DNA of 64,000 nt from Alistipes sp. GTDB lineage: Bacteria; Bacteroidota; Bacteroidia; Bacteroidales; Rikenellaceae. The translations under genes and the position numbers were made by a program. Shown here one piece after another: positions 41,427 through 50,637 of the stretch. Numbering within the stretch: the first letter of the stretch is position 1; each line of letters starts with the position of its first letter. The DNA lies in NCBI GenBank assembly GCA_017624955.1, contig JAGAMA010000002.1:31453-95452 (forward strand). Direction: 5' to 3'. The notes beneath the pieces are model-generated. The model saw only the letters and a program-made list of their open reading frames with translations. It was not told where the DNA came from and did no database searches.

Positions 41427-43670
41427 TTAGAATTTGATCGTTACATTGGCCAAGACATGGAGCGAGGCCTGCGGGAAGTAGTAGGCGTAGTCCGAACGCT
41501 CCCCCTCGTAGGCCTCCGACCAGCCGTAGCCGTTCGACTCGTAGCTCGTGTTGAAGAGGTTGTAGATCGTAGCACCGATGCGCACCGACTTTGCGCGGCG
41601 GGTCGAGAAGGTGTACGAAAGGTCGAGATCCGAGGTGCAGTAGCTGTCGAGGCGCATGTTGTCGTTCTCGAAGTTGGTGAAGTACTGCTCACCCACATAG
41701 CGACCCGTCAGAACGGCCTGGAAACCTTTGTGATGCAGGTCGAGCGACCACGAAGCCATCACGTTGGGCGAGTAGCTGATCTGCGTGTCGCCCATCTCGG
41801 TCGTGAGGTAGCCGTAAGCACCTGCCACATTGCCCTCCAGGGCGTAATCCACCACCTGATCGACATAGTTCTTGATCTTGTTCTCGGAGAAGGTGGCGTT
41901 GGCCGTTGCGGTCAGCCACGAAGCCGTCTTCCAGGCCAGCGAGAGCTCTACGCCGCGGCGGTAGCTGTCGGGAACATTGATGTTGAGGGCATCGTAGCTG
42001 TCGTTGATCTGACCCGTTTTGACGAGTTGATCCTTATAATACATATAGTAGAGGTTCACGCCTGCCGTGAAGCGGGGTGCCGTGTAGGTGTAGCCCAGCT
42101 CCAGGTCGTAGAGCTTCTCGGAGGTGGGGTAGGAGTCCGCCTCGGCAAAGCGGTAGCGATCCGTGAAGTCGCCACGCGTAGGCTCTTTCTGGGCAATGGC
42201 GCCCGAGAGGAAGAACGACGAGCGCTCCGAGGGCGACCACATCATACCCACACGCGGGTTGAAGAAGTGGTACTTCTTATCGACATCGATCGGCTGCATG
42301 CCGCCCGAGGCCCAGTCGTAGTTGTCGTTCACGCCCCACGCCTTGTAGCTTACATAGCGGTATTGCAGGTCGGCAAACAGACGTACCTTTTCGTGTGCCA
42401 GCCACGAGGCACGGGCAAAGAGGTTGCCGTCGTGCTTATCGACATCGTTGTCGTACCAGCGACCGGCGAGTTTGTCCGAGGCCACGCCATCGACCCAATC
42501 CAGCTCGCCCCAGTGAGGGCAGGTGTAGTAGCTCCACGAAGCACCAAACGAGAGGTCGAGCCGGTCGGAGGTGTAGTTGGCTACCCCCTGCAGACCGCCC
42601 AGGTGGTTGCGCATGAGCTTCTCGCGGATCAGGTCAGCCTCCACCGAGTCATCCTGCGTGAGGCCATACTCGAAGAGCGTAGCATCGTCCTTGTACTGCT
42701 TGTAGTAGCCGTAGCCGTAGGTGTAGAAGAGGGCAGCCGACAACGACCAACGATTGTTGAAGCGGTGCGAGAGCAGCAGCTGGTTGTTCAGCTGCAGGTA
42801 GTTGTCCGTCTGGTCGTCGTAGTAATTGACCTTCGAGCCGTCGGCAAGCGTGAAGGGACCATCCGAGGTGTAGTATTGGCCGCTGTCGTGGTAGCGACGA
42901 CCGTAGAGGGCCATATCCTCCTTCGTGACACCGTTGTAGGTGAGGTAGGTCTTGGCCTGACCGCCAAACGAGAGGAGCTTCAGCACCGTGTTGCCGTTGT
43001 AGTAGGCCCCTTGCAGGAGGTAGGATTTCAGATCCGTCGCGCCGCGGTCGATGTAGCCGTCCGAGGCGATGTGCGTCAGGCGTGCATCCACGGCCCAATG
43101 GCCACCCATCAGCCCCGAGGAGATACCCACGGCCTGCTTCTGGGTGTTGTACGAACCGTAGGAGAGCGAGGCATCGCCCTCAAACTCCGACGAAAGCGGA
43201 GCGGTGGTCATCGAAACCGAACCACCGAAAGCACCCGTGCCGTTGGTCGAAAGACCTGCACCGCGCTGCACCTGCACCGACCCGACGGTCGAAATCAGGT
43301 CGGGCGTGTCGTACCAATACATCGAGTGGGAGTCGGGGTTGTTCATCGAAACGCCGTTGATCGTTACATTGAGGCGCGTGGCATCCGTACCGCGCAGGCG
43401 CATCGACGTGCCGCCGATGCCGATACCCGTCTCGTTGGTGGCAATCATCGAGGGGGTGAGGGCCAGCACCGAGGGCATGTCCGTACCATAGGCGTTGCGC
43501 GTGAGCTCCTCCGCCGAGAGGTTGTCATACGCCACGGGTGTCGCCTTCGTGGCGCGTGTACCCTTGATTTCGATCTGTTGCAGGTGGTAGAGGGAGAGTG
43601 AATCATCCCCCTCGGCTTGTGCAGTAAAGGCCGTTACGGCTGCCGCCAAAAAAAGAAAAAACCTTTTCAT
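41427..43670 (-). CDS. TonB-dependent outer-membrane receptor, thiamine-type
   Basis: 747 residues, exported (signal to about ATVTAFTAQAE). The plug domain (about 45-170) has LRGTDATRLNVTINGVSMNNPDSHSMYWYDTPDL and the GTGAFGGSV motif; the 22-strand barrel follows, ending in a typical aromatic C-terminus (ASLHVLANVTIKF). There is no carboxypeptidase-like N-terminal extension, so it is a vitamin/metal-type receptor, not a SusC. The TPP riboswitch directly upstream and PnuT directly downstream identify it as the receptor for thiamine or a phosphorylated form. Confidence 0.88.
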   Translation of the reverse strand: MKRFFLFLAAAVTAFTAQAEGDDSLSLYHLQQIEIKGTRATKATPVAYDNLSAEELTRNAYGTDMPSVLALTPSMIATNETGIGIGGTSMRLRGTDATRLNVTINGVSMNNPDSHSMYWYDTPDLISTVGSVQVQRGAGLSTNGTGAFGGSVSMTTAPLSSEFEGDASLSYGSYNTQKQAVGISSGLMGGHWAVDARLTHIASDGYIDRGATDLKSYLLQGAYYNGNTVLKLLSFGGQAKTYLTYNGVTKEDMALYGRRYHDSGQYYTSDGPFTLADGSKVNYYDDQTDNYLQLNNQLLLSHRFNNRWSLSAALFYTYGYGYYKQYKDDATLFEYGLTQDDSVEADLIREKLMRNHLGGLQGVANYTSDRLDLSFGASWSYYTCPHWGELDWVDGVASDKLAGRWYDNDVDKHDGNLFARASWLAHEKVRLFADLQYRYVSYKAWGVNDNYDWASGGMQPIDVDKKYHFFNPRVGMMWSPSERSSFFLSGAIAQKEPTRGDFTDRYRFAEADSYPTSEKLYDLELGYTYTAPRFTAGVNLYYMYYKDQLVKTGQINDSYDALNINVPDSYRRGVELSLAWKTASWLTATANATFSENKIKNYVDQVVDYALEGNVAGAYGYLTTEMGDTQISYSPNVMASWSLDLHHKGFQAVLTGRYVGEQYFTNFENDNMRLDSYCTSDLDLSYTFSTRRAKSVRIGATIYNLFNTSYESNGYGWSEAYEGERSDYAYYFPQASLHVLANVTIKF

Positions 43671-43717
43671 CGTTTAACTTTTAGAAGTTGAAAACCTGAA
43701 AAGGGGTATACGATATT

Positions 43718-43874
43718 GATTATGCTTTCCCGGTCTCGGCATTACCCGTATCCGGTACAATGGGTATAATCTCAGCCCAAACAACCCGCCCGATTTGTTG
43801 CGCACCAAATCCTTGTTCCACGGCCGTCCATTACCCGACCCTGACAGCGAGCTGCTCTGTAGGCACCCCTTTTA
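43718..43874 (-). promoter_or_regulatory. TPP riboswitch (THI element) with extended P3
   Basis: Read on the minus strand the core is present: AAAGGGGTGCC, GGGCTGAGATTATACCC, CCGGATACGGGTAATGCC and GAGACCGGGAAA, matching the TPP aptamer. About 85 bases lie between GGGGTGCC and CTGAGA, instead of about 15 in the E. coli thiM form, suggesting an extended P3/P3a arm. TACCCCTTTT further downstream (43703-43712) is complementary to the AAAAGGGGT at the aptamer 5' side and could act in the expression switch. Confidence 0.85.
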
Positions 43875-43881
43875 TCGGGGG

Positions 43882-43889
43882 CAAAGATA
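43882..43889 (-). promoter_or_regulatory. -7 promoter box for the thiamine operon
   Basis: Minus-strand TATCTTTG just upstream of the riboswitch, so the RNA would start about 10 bases before the aptamer. Confidence 0.6.
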
Positions 43890-43893
43890 CAAA

Positions 43894-44020
43894 AAAATTA
43901 ATAATTAATAATTAAGAATGAAGAATTATTTAAGGTTGCTAAAGGTTGCTAAAGGTGACTAAGGGGTTGCTTTAATCACCCTTAGTCACCCTTAGTCACC
44001 TTTAATTACCCTTAATAACC
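43894..44020. repeat. 7-bp A/T array followed by a 10-bp-period inverted array
   Basis: AATTAAT, AATTAAT, AATTAAG, AATGAAG units (43897-43926) are followed by decamers of TAAAGGTTGC type (43931-43970) and their inverted partners (43976-44020). The whole gap to the antiporter stop codon at 44032 is repeats, promoter and riboswitch, with no gene. Confidence 0.8.
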
Positions 44021-44031
44021 CTTTCTGCCTC

Positions 44032-44985
44032 CTATTGCAACGAAATCAGGTAGTAGAGGTAGCCGATAAACGACAGGAGCATCACTGCACCTGCCGTGCG
44101 CGAGATTTTGCCCTTGAGGCTGACCACAAAGAGCAGCACCACGGCGGCAATCATCACGGCGTAGTCCACCATCGTAATACCGCCACCGGTCAGGGGTGAG
44201 AGCTGCGAACTTACACCGAGGATGAAGAGGACGTTGAAGATGTTCGAGCCGACAACATTACCCAGTGCCAGCTGCGTGTTGCGCTTGAAGGCGGCCGTTA
44301 AGGAGGCGGCCAGCTCGGGCAGCGATGTACCACAGGCGATGAGCGTGATGGAGATAAAGGCCTCATCCACGCCCAGCATCAGGGCCACCTGCTCCGCCTC
44401 ATCGACAAAGAATTGGCAACCCGTAACGAGCACGGCTAGGCCCACTGCGACCTTTGCGATCGAGAGCCACAGCCTTTCGCTCGGGGTCTCGCTCTTGTCG
44501 GTCGAGGGCTGCACGGGGTTGTTCTTCCTGTCGCGCAGGAACGAGACGTAGATGTAGAGCGCAAAGCCCACGAGGAACACCAAACCGTCGAGGCGGTTGA
44601 TGGCTACGGGTGCGCCATTGAAGAAGTTGAAGGCCAAGAGAATCGCCAAAATCGAAACACCGATGCAGACCGGCAGGTCGAACTTCAGGTTCTCGCGGCT
44701 CACCGAGATCGGCCACAAGATCGCCGTCAGGCCGAGGATGCAGAGCACGTTGAAGATGTTCGAACCTACAACATTGCCAATCGCCACATCCACATTGCCC
44801 TGCAACGCGCCATAGGAGCTTACGACCAGCTCGGGACACGACGTACCGATGCCGACAATTACGGCACCAATGACAAAATCGGAGATGCGGTAGCGACGAG
44901 CAATGGCCACCGAGCCGTTTACGAGCGTGTCGGCACCCCAAACAATCGCCACGAGCGATATGAGCATAATGAGTACAGATAACAT
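44032..44985 (-). CDS. Calcium/sodium antiporter (CaCA family, YrbG-like)
   Basis: 317 residues with two homologous membrane halves. Each has the alpha-repeat: GTSCPELVVSSYGALQGNVDVAIGNVVGSNIFN and GTSLPELAASLTAAFKRNTQLALGNVVGSNIFN, giving the conserved Glu and Asn ion-site residues. It exchanges Na+ or H+ for Ca2+ at the inner membrane. A normal length of about 300-330. The gene is isolated between two repeat/terminator regions, so its regulation is not shared with the xylose genes upstream. Confidence 0.92.
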   Translation of the reverse strand: MLSVLIMLISLVAIVWGADTLVNGSVAIARRYRISDFVIGAVIVGIGTSCPELVVSSYGALQGNVDVAIGNVVGSNIFNVLCILGLTAILWPISVSRENLKFDLPVCIGVSILAILLAFNFFNGAPVAINRLDGLVFLVGFALYIYVSFLRDRKNNPVQPSTDKSETPSERLWLSIAKVAVGLAVLVTGCQFFVDEAEQVALMLGVDEAFISITLIACGTSLPELAASLTAAFKRNTQLALGNVVGSNIFNVLFILGVSSQLSPLTGGGITMVDYAVMIAAVVLLFVVSLKGKISRTAGAVMLLSFIGYLYYLISLQ

Positions 44986-45071
44986 GATGATAATAGGTTT
45001 TGTTTAACTGTATGCAAAAGTAGTGACAAAAGGAATTCGATGTTAGTATTTCGTGTTATCGTATTGTTAAG

Positions 45072-45099
45072 AAAAAAGGAGGTCCTTGCTGGGCCTCCA
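45072..45099 (-). terminator. Terminator after the xylose transporter
   Basis: Minus-strand GGAGGCCC/GGACCTCC stem followed by TTTTTTC, 25 bases past the transporter stop. Confidence 0.75.
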
Positions 45100-45123
45100 T
45101 TTTATAATAAGGTATTTGCGAAA

Positions 45124-46539
45124 CTACTTCTTCCACAGCTTCGACATCTCCTCCAGCGTCTTGCCCTTCGTTTCGGGTACCCACTTCCAGACGAAGATGG
45201 CCGAGGCGAGCGACATGAGTGCGTAGATGCAGTAGGTGCCGCCGACGCTCCAAGCCGAGAGCGAGGGGAAGGTGGCCGAAACCAGGAAGTTGGCAATCCA
45301 CTGCGCTGCTACGGCGATAGCCACGGCCTGCGAGCGAATCGTATTGGGGAAGATCTCCGAGATCAATACCCAGCAGATCGGTCCCCACGACATCATGAAC
45401 GAGGCGGTGTAGATGATGATGAAGATGAGGGCCGTCAGACCGATCGTATCGGTGAACGAGAGTACGGCCAATGCCACCATGCCGATCATCATGCCCAGCG
45501 AGCCGATGATCAGGAGCGGCTTGCGACCCACTTTATCGACCGTGAAGATGGCTACCACCGTGAAGATGATGTTCACGATACCCATCACAACGGTCTGAAT
45601 CATCGAGGCATCGCCCGAAGCGCCCATGTTCTCGAAGATGCGGGGGGCGTAGTAGAGCACCACGTTGATACCCACGGCCTGCTGGAAGAACGAGAGTAGC
45701 ACACCAATCACTATCACGGCGAGGCCGTAGGTGAGGAGCTTCTCGCGCTTCTCGTGTACCGTGGATTTGATCTCGGCGAGAATGCTCTTGGCTGCCTCCG
45801 TACCATTGATGCGCTCCAGAATCGAGAAGGCACGCTCATCGTGACCCTTGAGCGCCAGGAAACGCGGGGTCTCGGGCACGAGCAGAATCAGCAGACAGAA
45901 CGTACCGGCCGGTACAGCCTCGCTGAGGAACATTCTGCGCCAACCGATTTCGACCATGGCTGTCTGAATCATCTCGGCCGTGTCGCCCAGCGCGTTGCGG
46001 ATCATGTAATTGACAAAATAGACCACCAGCATACCGAAGATGATGGCAAACTGGTTGCACGATACGAGCGTGCCGCGGATGCGTGCCGGCGAGATCTCGG
46101 CGATGTACATCGGGCAGACTGCCGAAGCCAAACCGACACCCACACCACCCAATACACGGTAGAGGTTGAAGACCACCAGGAGGGTCATCGAAGGCTCGCC
46201 GTAGGGGAGAATGCCACTCTCGGGCATCCACGAACCGACAGCCGAGATGAAGAACATCAGGGCGGCGGCAATCAGCGAGCGCTTACGGCCCAGGTGCGAG
46301 GCCATGAAGCCCGAAATAGCACCACCGATCACACAACCCAGGAGGGCACTCGAGGCGGTAAAGCCGTGCCAGCCGGCGGTGTAGAGCTCGCCCAGCCCTG
46401 TACGGAAGAAGCTCTCGAGCGCCTTCTCGGCACCCGAAACTACCGCCGTATCGTAGCCGAAGAGCAGACCGCCAATGATCGTAACGAGCACGATCGAAAT
46501 CAGGTAAAGGCGGCTTCCACTATCTTTTCTTTGCGTCAT
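45124..46539 (-). CDS. xylE: Sugar porter MFS transporter, D-xylose type
   Basis: 471 residues, 12 helices. Sugar-porter signatures: GGLLFGYDTAVVSGA in helix 1, GRKRSL after helix 2, RVLGGVGVGLAS, PETPRFLAL between the halves, GRKPLL after helix 8 and PETKGKTLEEM at the end. Most likely a D-xylose/H+ symporter, since it follows xylB and xylA in gene order and is preceded by a terminator hairpin just after xylA. That hairpin suggests weaker or conditional read-through. Sugar identity is from context. Confidence 0.88.
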   Translation of the reverse strand: MTQRKDSGSRLYLISIVLVTIIGGLLFGYDTAVVSGAEKALESFFRTGLGELYTAGWHGFTASSALLGCVIGGAISGFMASHLGRKRSLIAAALMFFISAVGSWMPESGILPYGEPSMTLLVVFNLYRVLGGVGVGLASAVCPMYIAEISPARIRGTLVSCNQFAIIFGMLVVYFVNYMIRNALGDTAEMIQTAMVEIGWRRMFLSEAVPAGTFCLLILLVPETPRFLALKGHDERAFSILERINGTEAAKSILAEIKSTVHEKREKLLTYGLAVIVIGVLLSFFQQAVGINVVLYYAPRIFENMGASGDASMIQTVVMGIVNIIFTVVAIFTVDKVGRKPLLIIGSLGMMIGMVALAVLSFTDTIGLTALIFIIIYTASFMMSWGPICWVLISEIFPNTIRSQAVAIAVAAQWIANFLVSATFPSLSAWSVGGTYCIYALMSLASAIFVWKWVPETKGKTLEEMSKLWKK

Positions 46540-46562
46540 TTTAGTTGGGTTTTAGGATAAAA

Positions 46563-46595
46563 CGAAGGCTGTTTGACCATGCCAAACAGCCTTCG
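46563..46595 (-). terminator. Terminator after xylA
   Basis: A 13-bp perfect stem (46563-46575 with 46583-46595) followed by TTTTATC on the minus strand, between xylA and the transporter gene. Confidence 0.8.
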
Positions 46596-46606
46596 CGTGG
46601 TTTAGT

Positions 46607-47917
46607 TTAGATATACATGCTAACGATAGCCTCGTAAAGCTCCTGCTTGCCGCTCTTCTGTACCGGCTCGTTCTCGTAGGCGTAAGCAACCACCTCCTCG
46701 AGGGTCAGCTCGCCGTTCTCGAACTTCTTACCCATACCCTCGTCATACGATGCGTAGCGGTCGGCTACCATCTGCTGGTAGGGCGAGTTCTCCAGGATGT
46801 CGGCAGCGATCAACAGCGCGCGTGCCATTACATCCATACCGGCGATGTGGGCGATGAAGAGATCCTCGGGATCGGTCGAGTTACGACGCACCTTGGCATC
46901 GAAGTTCGTACCGCCGCCCTGCAGACCGCCACCGCGTACGATTACGATCATAGCCTGAACCAACTCGTAGAGGTCGATGGGGAACTGGTCGGTATCCCAA
47001 CCGTTCTGGTAGTCACCGCGGTTAGCATCGATCGAACCGAGCATGCCGGCATCTACGGCGCACTGCAGCTCATGCTCGAAGGTGTGACCGGCCAGCGTAG
47101 CGTGGTTCACCTCGATATTTACCTTGAAGTCCTTATCCAGGCCGTTGGCGCGCAGGAAACCGACTACAGTCTCCGTATCCACATCGTACTGGTGCTTCAT
47201 CGGCTCCATGGGCTTCGGCTCGATGAGGAACGTGCCCTTGAAGCCCTGCTTGCGGGCGTAGTCGCGGGCCATCTTCAGCATCGTAGCCATGTGGCTCTTC
47301 TCGCGCTTCATGTCGGTATTGAGCAGCGACATGTAACCCTCGCGGCCACCCCAGAATACATAGTTCTCGCCACCCAGCGCGATCGTTGCATCGATGGCGT
47401 TCTTGATCTGCAGCATGGCGCGGGCTGCCGTGTCGAAGTCGGGATTCGTCGAAGCACCGTTCATGTAGCGGGCGTTGCCGAATACGTTGGCCGTACCCCA
47501 GAGGAGCTTGATGCCCGTCTCGGCCTGCTTCTCCTTGGCATAAGCCACGATAGCCTTCAGGTTCTCCTCATACTTCTTCGGATCGGGATCCTCGTCGATG
47601 AGGTCTACATCGTGGAAGCAGTAGTACTCGATGCCCATCTTCTGCATGAACTCGAAACCGGCATCCATCTTAGCCTTGGCGCGCTCCAGCGGGCAGGCCG
47701 ACTCGTTCCAGGGGAACTTCTTCGTGCCACCACCAAACTGATCGGCACCCTCGGCGCACAGCGTGTGCCACCAAGCCATCGAGAAGCGCAGCCAATCCTT
47801 CATCTTGCGGCCGGCTACTACCTGCTCGGGGTTGTAGTAATGGAATGCCATCGGGTTCTTCGACTCCTTACCCTCGAACTGGATCTTACCAATCTCGGGG
47901 AAATACTGTTTTGCCAT
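46607..47917 (-). CDS. xylA: Xylose isomerase
   Basis: 436 residues, class II length. Converts D-xylose to D-xylulose. Key positions: FHDVDL (His and Asp acting in ring opening, about 99-104), VFWGGREGY (about 187-195, Trp and Glu), [14 protein letters not shown] (metal-site Glu and Lys), [18 protein letters not shown] (Glu and His) and GSIDANRGD (Asp/Asn). All metal-ligand residues seem present. It is flanked by xylB upstream and the transporter downstream, in one gene cluster with the Nudix-type regulator. Confidence 0.95.
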   Translation of the reverse strand: MAKQYFPEIGKIQFEGKESKNPMAFHYYNPEQVVAGRKMKDWLRFSMAWWHTLCAEGADQFGGGTKKFPWNESACPLERAKAKMDAGFEFMQKMGIEYYCFHDVDLIDEDPDPKKYEENLKAIVAYAKEKQAETGIKLLWGTANVFGNARYMNGASTNPDFDTAARAMLQIKNAIDATIALGGENYVFWGGREGYMSLLNTDMKREKSHMATMLKMARDYARKQGFKGTFLIEPKPMEPMKHQYDVDTETVVGFLRANGLDKDFKVNIEVNHATLAGHTFEHELQCAVDAGMLGSIDANRGDYQNGWDTDQFPIDLYELVQAMIVIVRGGGLQGGGTNFDAKVRRNSTDPEDLFIAHIAGMDVMARALLIAADILENSPYQQMVADRYASYDEGMGKKFENGELTLEEVVAYAYENEPVQKSGKQELYEAIVSMYI

Positions 47918-47964
47918 AGTTGTTGTTGGTTTAAGTTGTTGGTTTATACTTGTTTTTTTCTTGA

Positions 47965-48063
47965 ATAGCGTTGCTAAAGGGAGTTAAGGGTGAGAAGGGC
48001 ATCAAGGGCGTGAAGGTTTTTCCCTTTCTGCCTTTCTCTAATTCTTAATTTTTAATTTTTAAT
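47965..48063. repeat. Mixed array at the 3' end of xylB
   Basis: GTTGCTAAAGG, GAGTTAAGGG and related units with CCTTTCTGCC (about 47970-48037), then 7-bp units TTCTTAA, TTTTTAA, TTTTTAA (48041-48063). The last ones encode the final residues and stop of xylB. Confidence 0.65.
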
Positions 48064-49542
48064 TTTCATTTCTACCTCGGCCTTCCACTTCTCGTAGCTC
48101 TTCTCGAGCGCCTCACGGTCCTCCTCACGCGGCTCTACGACCTCCAGGCACTTAAGCGACGAGAAGGCCTCCTCGCGCGACGAGTAGAACCCTGCACCGA
48201 GGGCTGCACCACGCGCAGCACCCAACGAGCCGTCCGTGTTGAAGAGCTCGATGCGGGCACCCGTCAGCGTTGAGAGGGTCTGACGGAAGAGGGGCGAGAG
48301 GAAGAGGTTGGCCTTGCCGGCACGAATCACATCGGGCTTCAGCCCCAGCTCACGCATCAGGTCGATGCCGTAGCGGAACGAGAAGGCGATACCCTCCTGC
48401 GCGGCACGCAGGATGTGGGCCGTCGAGTGGCGATTCAGGTCGATGCCTACCACCGCAGCACCCGTCGTGCGGTTCTCCAAGACACGCTCCGCACCATTAC
48501 CGAAGGGGAGCACCACCAGTCCGTCCGAACCTACGGGAGCCTGCTCGGCGAGGGCATTCATCTCCACATAGTCGAGCGTCTGCTGCGCAACATGGCGGCG
48601 CATCCACGAATTGAGGATACCCGTGCCGTTGATGCAGAGCAGGATGCCGTAGCGGGGTGTTTCGGGGGTATGATTGACATGTACAAAGGTATTCACGCGC
48701 GAGAGTGAGTCGGCCTTGGGGGTATCTACCACACCATACACCACGCCACTCGTGCCACCCGTGGCAGCAATCTCGCCGGCCTCCATCACGTTGAGCGAGA
48801 AGGCGTTGTTGGGCTGGTCGCCTGCGCGGTACGAAATCGGCGTACCCTCGGGGATACCCAGCAGCTCCTCCGTGGCCTTGTCGGTCGTAGCCTCCACACC
48901 GATCGACACGCCCGCATCGGGAATCATGTGATGCGGAATGCCGTAGTAGTCGGCCACGAAGTCGGCGCGCTTCTCCTCCTTGAAGTCCCAGAGGATCTGC
49001 TCCGAAAGACCGCTTACGGAGGTCGAAACCTTGCCCGAGAGGCGGTAGGCAATGTAGTCGCCCGGCAGGATGAACTTGTCGATTTGAGCAAACAGCTCCT
49101 CCTCGTTGCGCTTTACCCACGCCAATTTCGAGGCGGTGAAGTTACCCGGCGAGTTGAGGGCATGCTCCAGGCAGAAGTCACGACCAATGGCCTCCAGGGC
49201 CTCGGCACCGATCTCTACGGCACGCGAGTCGCACCAGATGATCGCCTTGCGCAGGGGCTTCTGCTCCTTGTCGAGACACACTAGGCCGTGCATCTGATAG
49301 GTAATACCGATCGAGGCTACCTCGCTCATCGGGTGCTCCGCAGCAATTTTTCGGATGCCCTCGACGGCATATTTCCACCACATCTCGGGATCCTGCTCGG
49401 CCCAGCCGCTCTTGACGGCATCAATGGGCATCTCCTGGCTCGGGTTGGTCGACGAGGCGACACATACACCCGTCTCGATATCCATCAGTGACACCTTCAC
49501 CGACGAGGAGCCGACATCAATTCCTAAACTTGTTTTGCTCAT
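48052..49542 (-). CDS. xylB: Xylulokinase
   Basis: 496 residues, FGGY-family kinase. Phosphate-binding loop GIDVGSSSVKVSLMD (about 7-21), catalytic base region VGYRAGDQPNNAFSLN (Asp in the AGDQ motif) and the ATP motif GGTSGVVYG (about 264-272) followed by FGNGAERV. It converts D-xylulose to D-xylulose 5-phosphate. It is the first gene after xylR; its 3' end (…EMKIKN) is read from an A/T heptamer array, so the natural end may have been altered by repeat insertion. A strong palindrome lies in its leader. Confidence 0.93.
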   Translation of the reverse strand: MSKTSLGIDVGSSSVKVSLMDIETGVCVASSTNPSQEMPIDAVKSGWAEQDPEMWWKYAVEGIRKIAAEHPMSEVASIGITYQMHGLVCLDKEQKPLRKAIIWCDSRAVEIGAEALEAIGRDFCLEHALNSPGNFTASKLAWVKRNEEELFAQIDKFILPGDYIAYRLSGKVSTSVSGLSEQILWDFKEEKRADFVADYYGIPHHMIPDAGVSIGVEATTDKATEELLGIPEGTPISYRAGDQPNNAFSLNVMEAGEIAATGGTSGVVYGVVDTPKADSLSRVNTFVHVNHTPETPRYGILLCINGTGILNSWMRRHVAQQTLDYVEMNALAEQAPVGSDGLVVLPFGNGAERVLENRTTGAAVVGIDLNRHSTAHILRAAQEGIAFSFRYGIDLMRELGLKPDVIRAGKANLFLSPLFRQTLSTLTGARIELFNTDGSLGAARGAALGAGFYSSREEAFSSLKCLEVVEPREEDREALEKSYEKWKAEVEMKIKN

Positions 49543-49594
49543 ACCTTATTTTTTCTTTATTTTCGATTTTATGCGGCACCTTTCGCCCTTATTT

Positions 49595-49643
49595 GTCCGG
49601 CCTGAATGGGAAATACGCTTAGTATGTCCCATCCAGCCCGAAC
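49595..49643. promoter_or_regulatory. Large imperfect palindrome in the xylB leader
   Basis: Centred at 49619, the core ATGGGA-A-ATAC-GCTTA-GTAT-G-TCCCAT (49606-49632) has 10 of 11 arm pairs besides the central bases, and outer flanks extend the match (GGCCTG with CAGCCC). A near-match of ATACGCTAA (ATACGCTTA, 49613-49621) lies at its centre. It may be an operator or an mRNA hairpin about 65-125 bases upstream of xylB. Confidence 0.6.
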
Positions 49644-49732
49644 TGCATAATGACAAAATCTGCTCGCCTAAAATCAAAAATGGGTTCTAATCAAACTTTT
49701 TTATAAAAGCCACCAAGGCTGCGAATCCTTCA

Positions 49733-49763
49733 TTTTGAATGCTAAATTCTAAATTTTGAATTC
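49733..49763. repeat. 7-bp A/T array at the xylR stop
   Basis: TAAATTC, TAAATTT, TGAATTC units just before the xylR stop codon at 49767. Confidence 0.6.
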
Positions 49764-49766
49764 TCT

Positions 49767-50510
49767 TTAGTATCGCCAGTTATCAATAAATCCCATCCTC
49801 AGTTTGGCCTTCACGGCACGGCGGTAGGCGTTGCGGTCGAAGGTGTAATACTCGGCCGGTTTGTGTGCCACGCCCTCCTCCTTTTCGCCCGTGGCGAGCA
49901 GGAAACCCGACGAGAGCATCTTCTTGCGAAAGTTGCGGTTGTCGATCTCGATACCCAGCACCGCCTCGAAGAGTCGTTGCAGGGTGCGGATCGTGAACTT
50001 CCTGGGCAGCAGCTCAAAGGCTACGGGCGACTGCTGCATCTCGCGGCAGAGGTAACCCAGGGCCGCCGAGAGAATCGCCTTGTGGTCCATGGCCAGGCGC
50101 TGAATCGCCTCGATCGCCACCCAGCGGGCCCCCTTCGAGGTGGTGTAGTCGGTCGTGCGACGATCCAACTTCAAGAGGGCGTAGAAGCCCACCGTCACCA
50201 CGCGCACAGTGCGGATGCCGTGCTTGCGGTTGATCCACTCCAGCTCATCGCCACTCACGCGGTCGGGGTCGGAGAAGATCTCCATCTGCTTAAGGTACAA
50301 ATCCCGCTTGCGCAGTCCCGTCGCCTCCTCCAATACGCGGTAGGCCGCCTCGGGCAGGGTCTCGTTCTCCAGGATCATCGACCCCGGCAACTTCAGCCGA
50401 TCCAGGGCATTGTAGGCCGGACGCTCGATCAGGAGAACCTTGAGCACCTCACCGTCAAAACCAAAGACGGCGCAATCGACCGAGAGGGACTGGTTGGTCT
50501 GTACAGGCAT
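49767..50510 (-). CDS. Nudix-domain sugar regulator (XylR/AraR-like, NrtR family)
   Basis: 247 residues from the ATG at 50510; a GTG at 50525 is an alternative. An N-terminal Nudix fold (about 5-130) has a degenerate box: LPGSMILENETLPEAAYRVLEEATGL lacks the first Glu of RE and the second of EE, so it should bind, not hydrolyse, a ligand. The C-terminal region (about 150-247) contains a winged-helix segment (FTIRTLQRLFEAVLGIEIDNRNFRKKML). This is the architecture of Nudix-related transcription factors that sense pentoses in Bacteroidetes. Position next to xylB-xylA-transporter argues for xylose. Two palindromes upstream are candidate operators. Confidence 0.82.
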   Translation of the reverse strand: MPVQTNQSLSVDCAVFGFDGEVLKVLLIERPAYNALDRLKLPGSMILENETLPEAAYRVLEEATGLRKRDLYLKQMEIFSDPDRVSGDELEWINRKHGIRTVRVVTVGFYALLKLDRRTTDYTTSKGARWVAIEAIQRLAMDHKAILSAALGYLCREMQQSPVAFELLPRKFTIRTLQRLFEAVLGIEIDNRNFRKKMLSSGFLLATGEKEEGVAHKPAEYYTFDRNAYRRAVKAKLRMGFIDNWRY

Positions 50511-50570
50511 CTGATTTTTTAGCACCTTTAGCGTATGTAAAATTAGCAGAAAGATTCGATTTTTGCAAGC

Positions 50571-50591
50571 TTATCGTAATTTTTACGCTAA
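50571..50591. promoter_or_regulatory. Candidate xylR operator 1
   Basis: TTATCGTAA-TTT-TTACGCTAA: a 9-3-9 palindrome with 8 of 9 arm matches, 61-81 bases upstream of xylR. A half site TTAGCGTA also lies at 50528-50535. Confidence 0.55.
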
Positions 50592-50637
50592 GTACCCCCT
50601 CGGATAGCCCTTGTAGGCCCTTCTGCGGTGGTTTTTG

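Noticed and set aside
41427-43670. SusC-like polysaccharide receptor
   Set aside because: It lacks the carboxypeptidase-like N-terminal domain and a SusD partner, and its length is that of a vitamin receptor.
49767-50510. Nudix hydrolase enzyme call for the gene beside xylB
   Set aside because: The Nudix box lacks key glutamates and a winged-helix segment follows, which fits a regulator.
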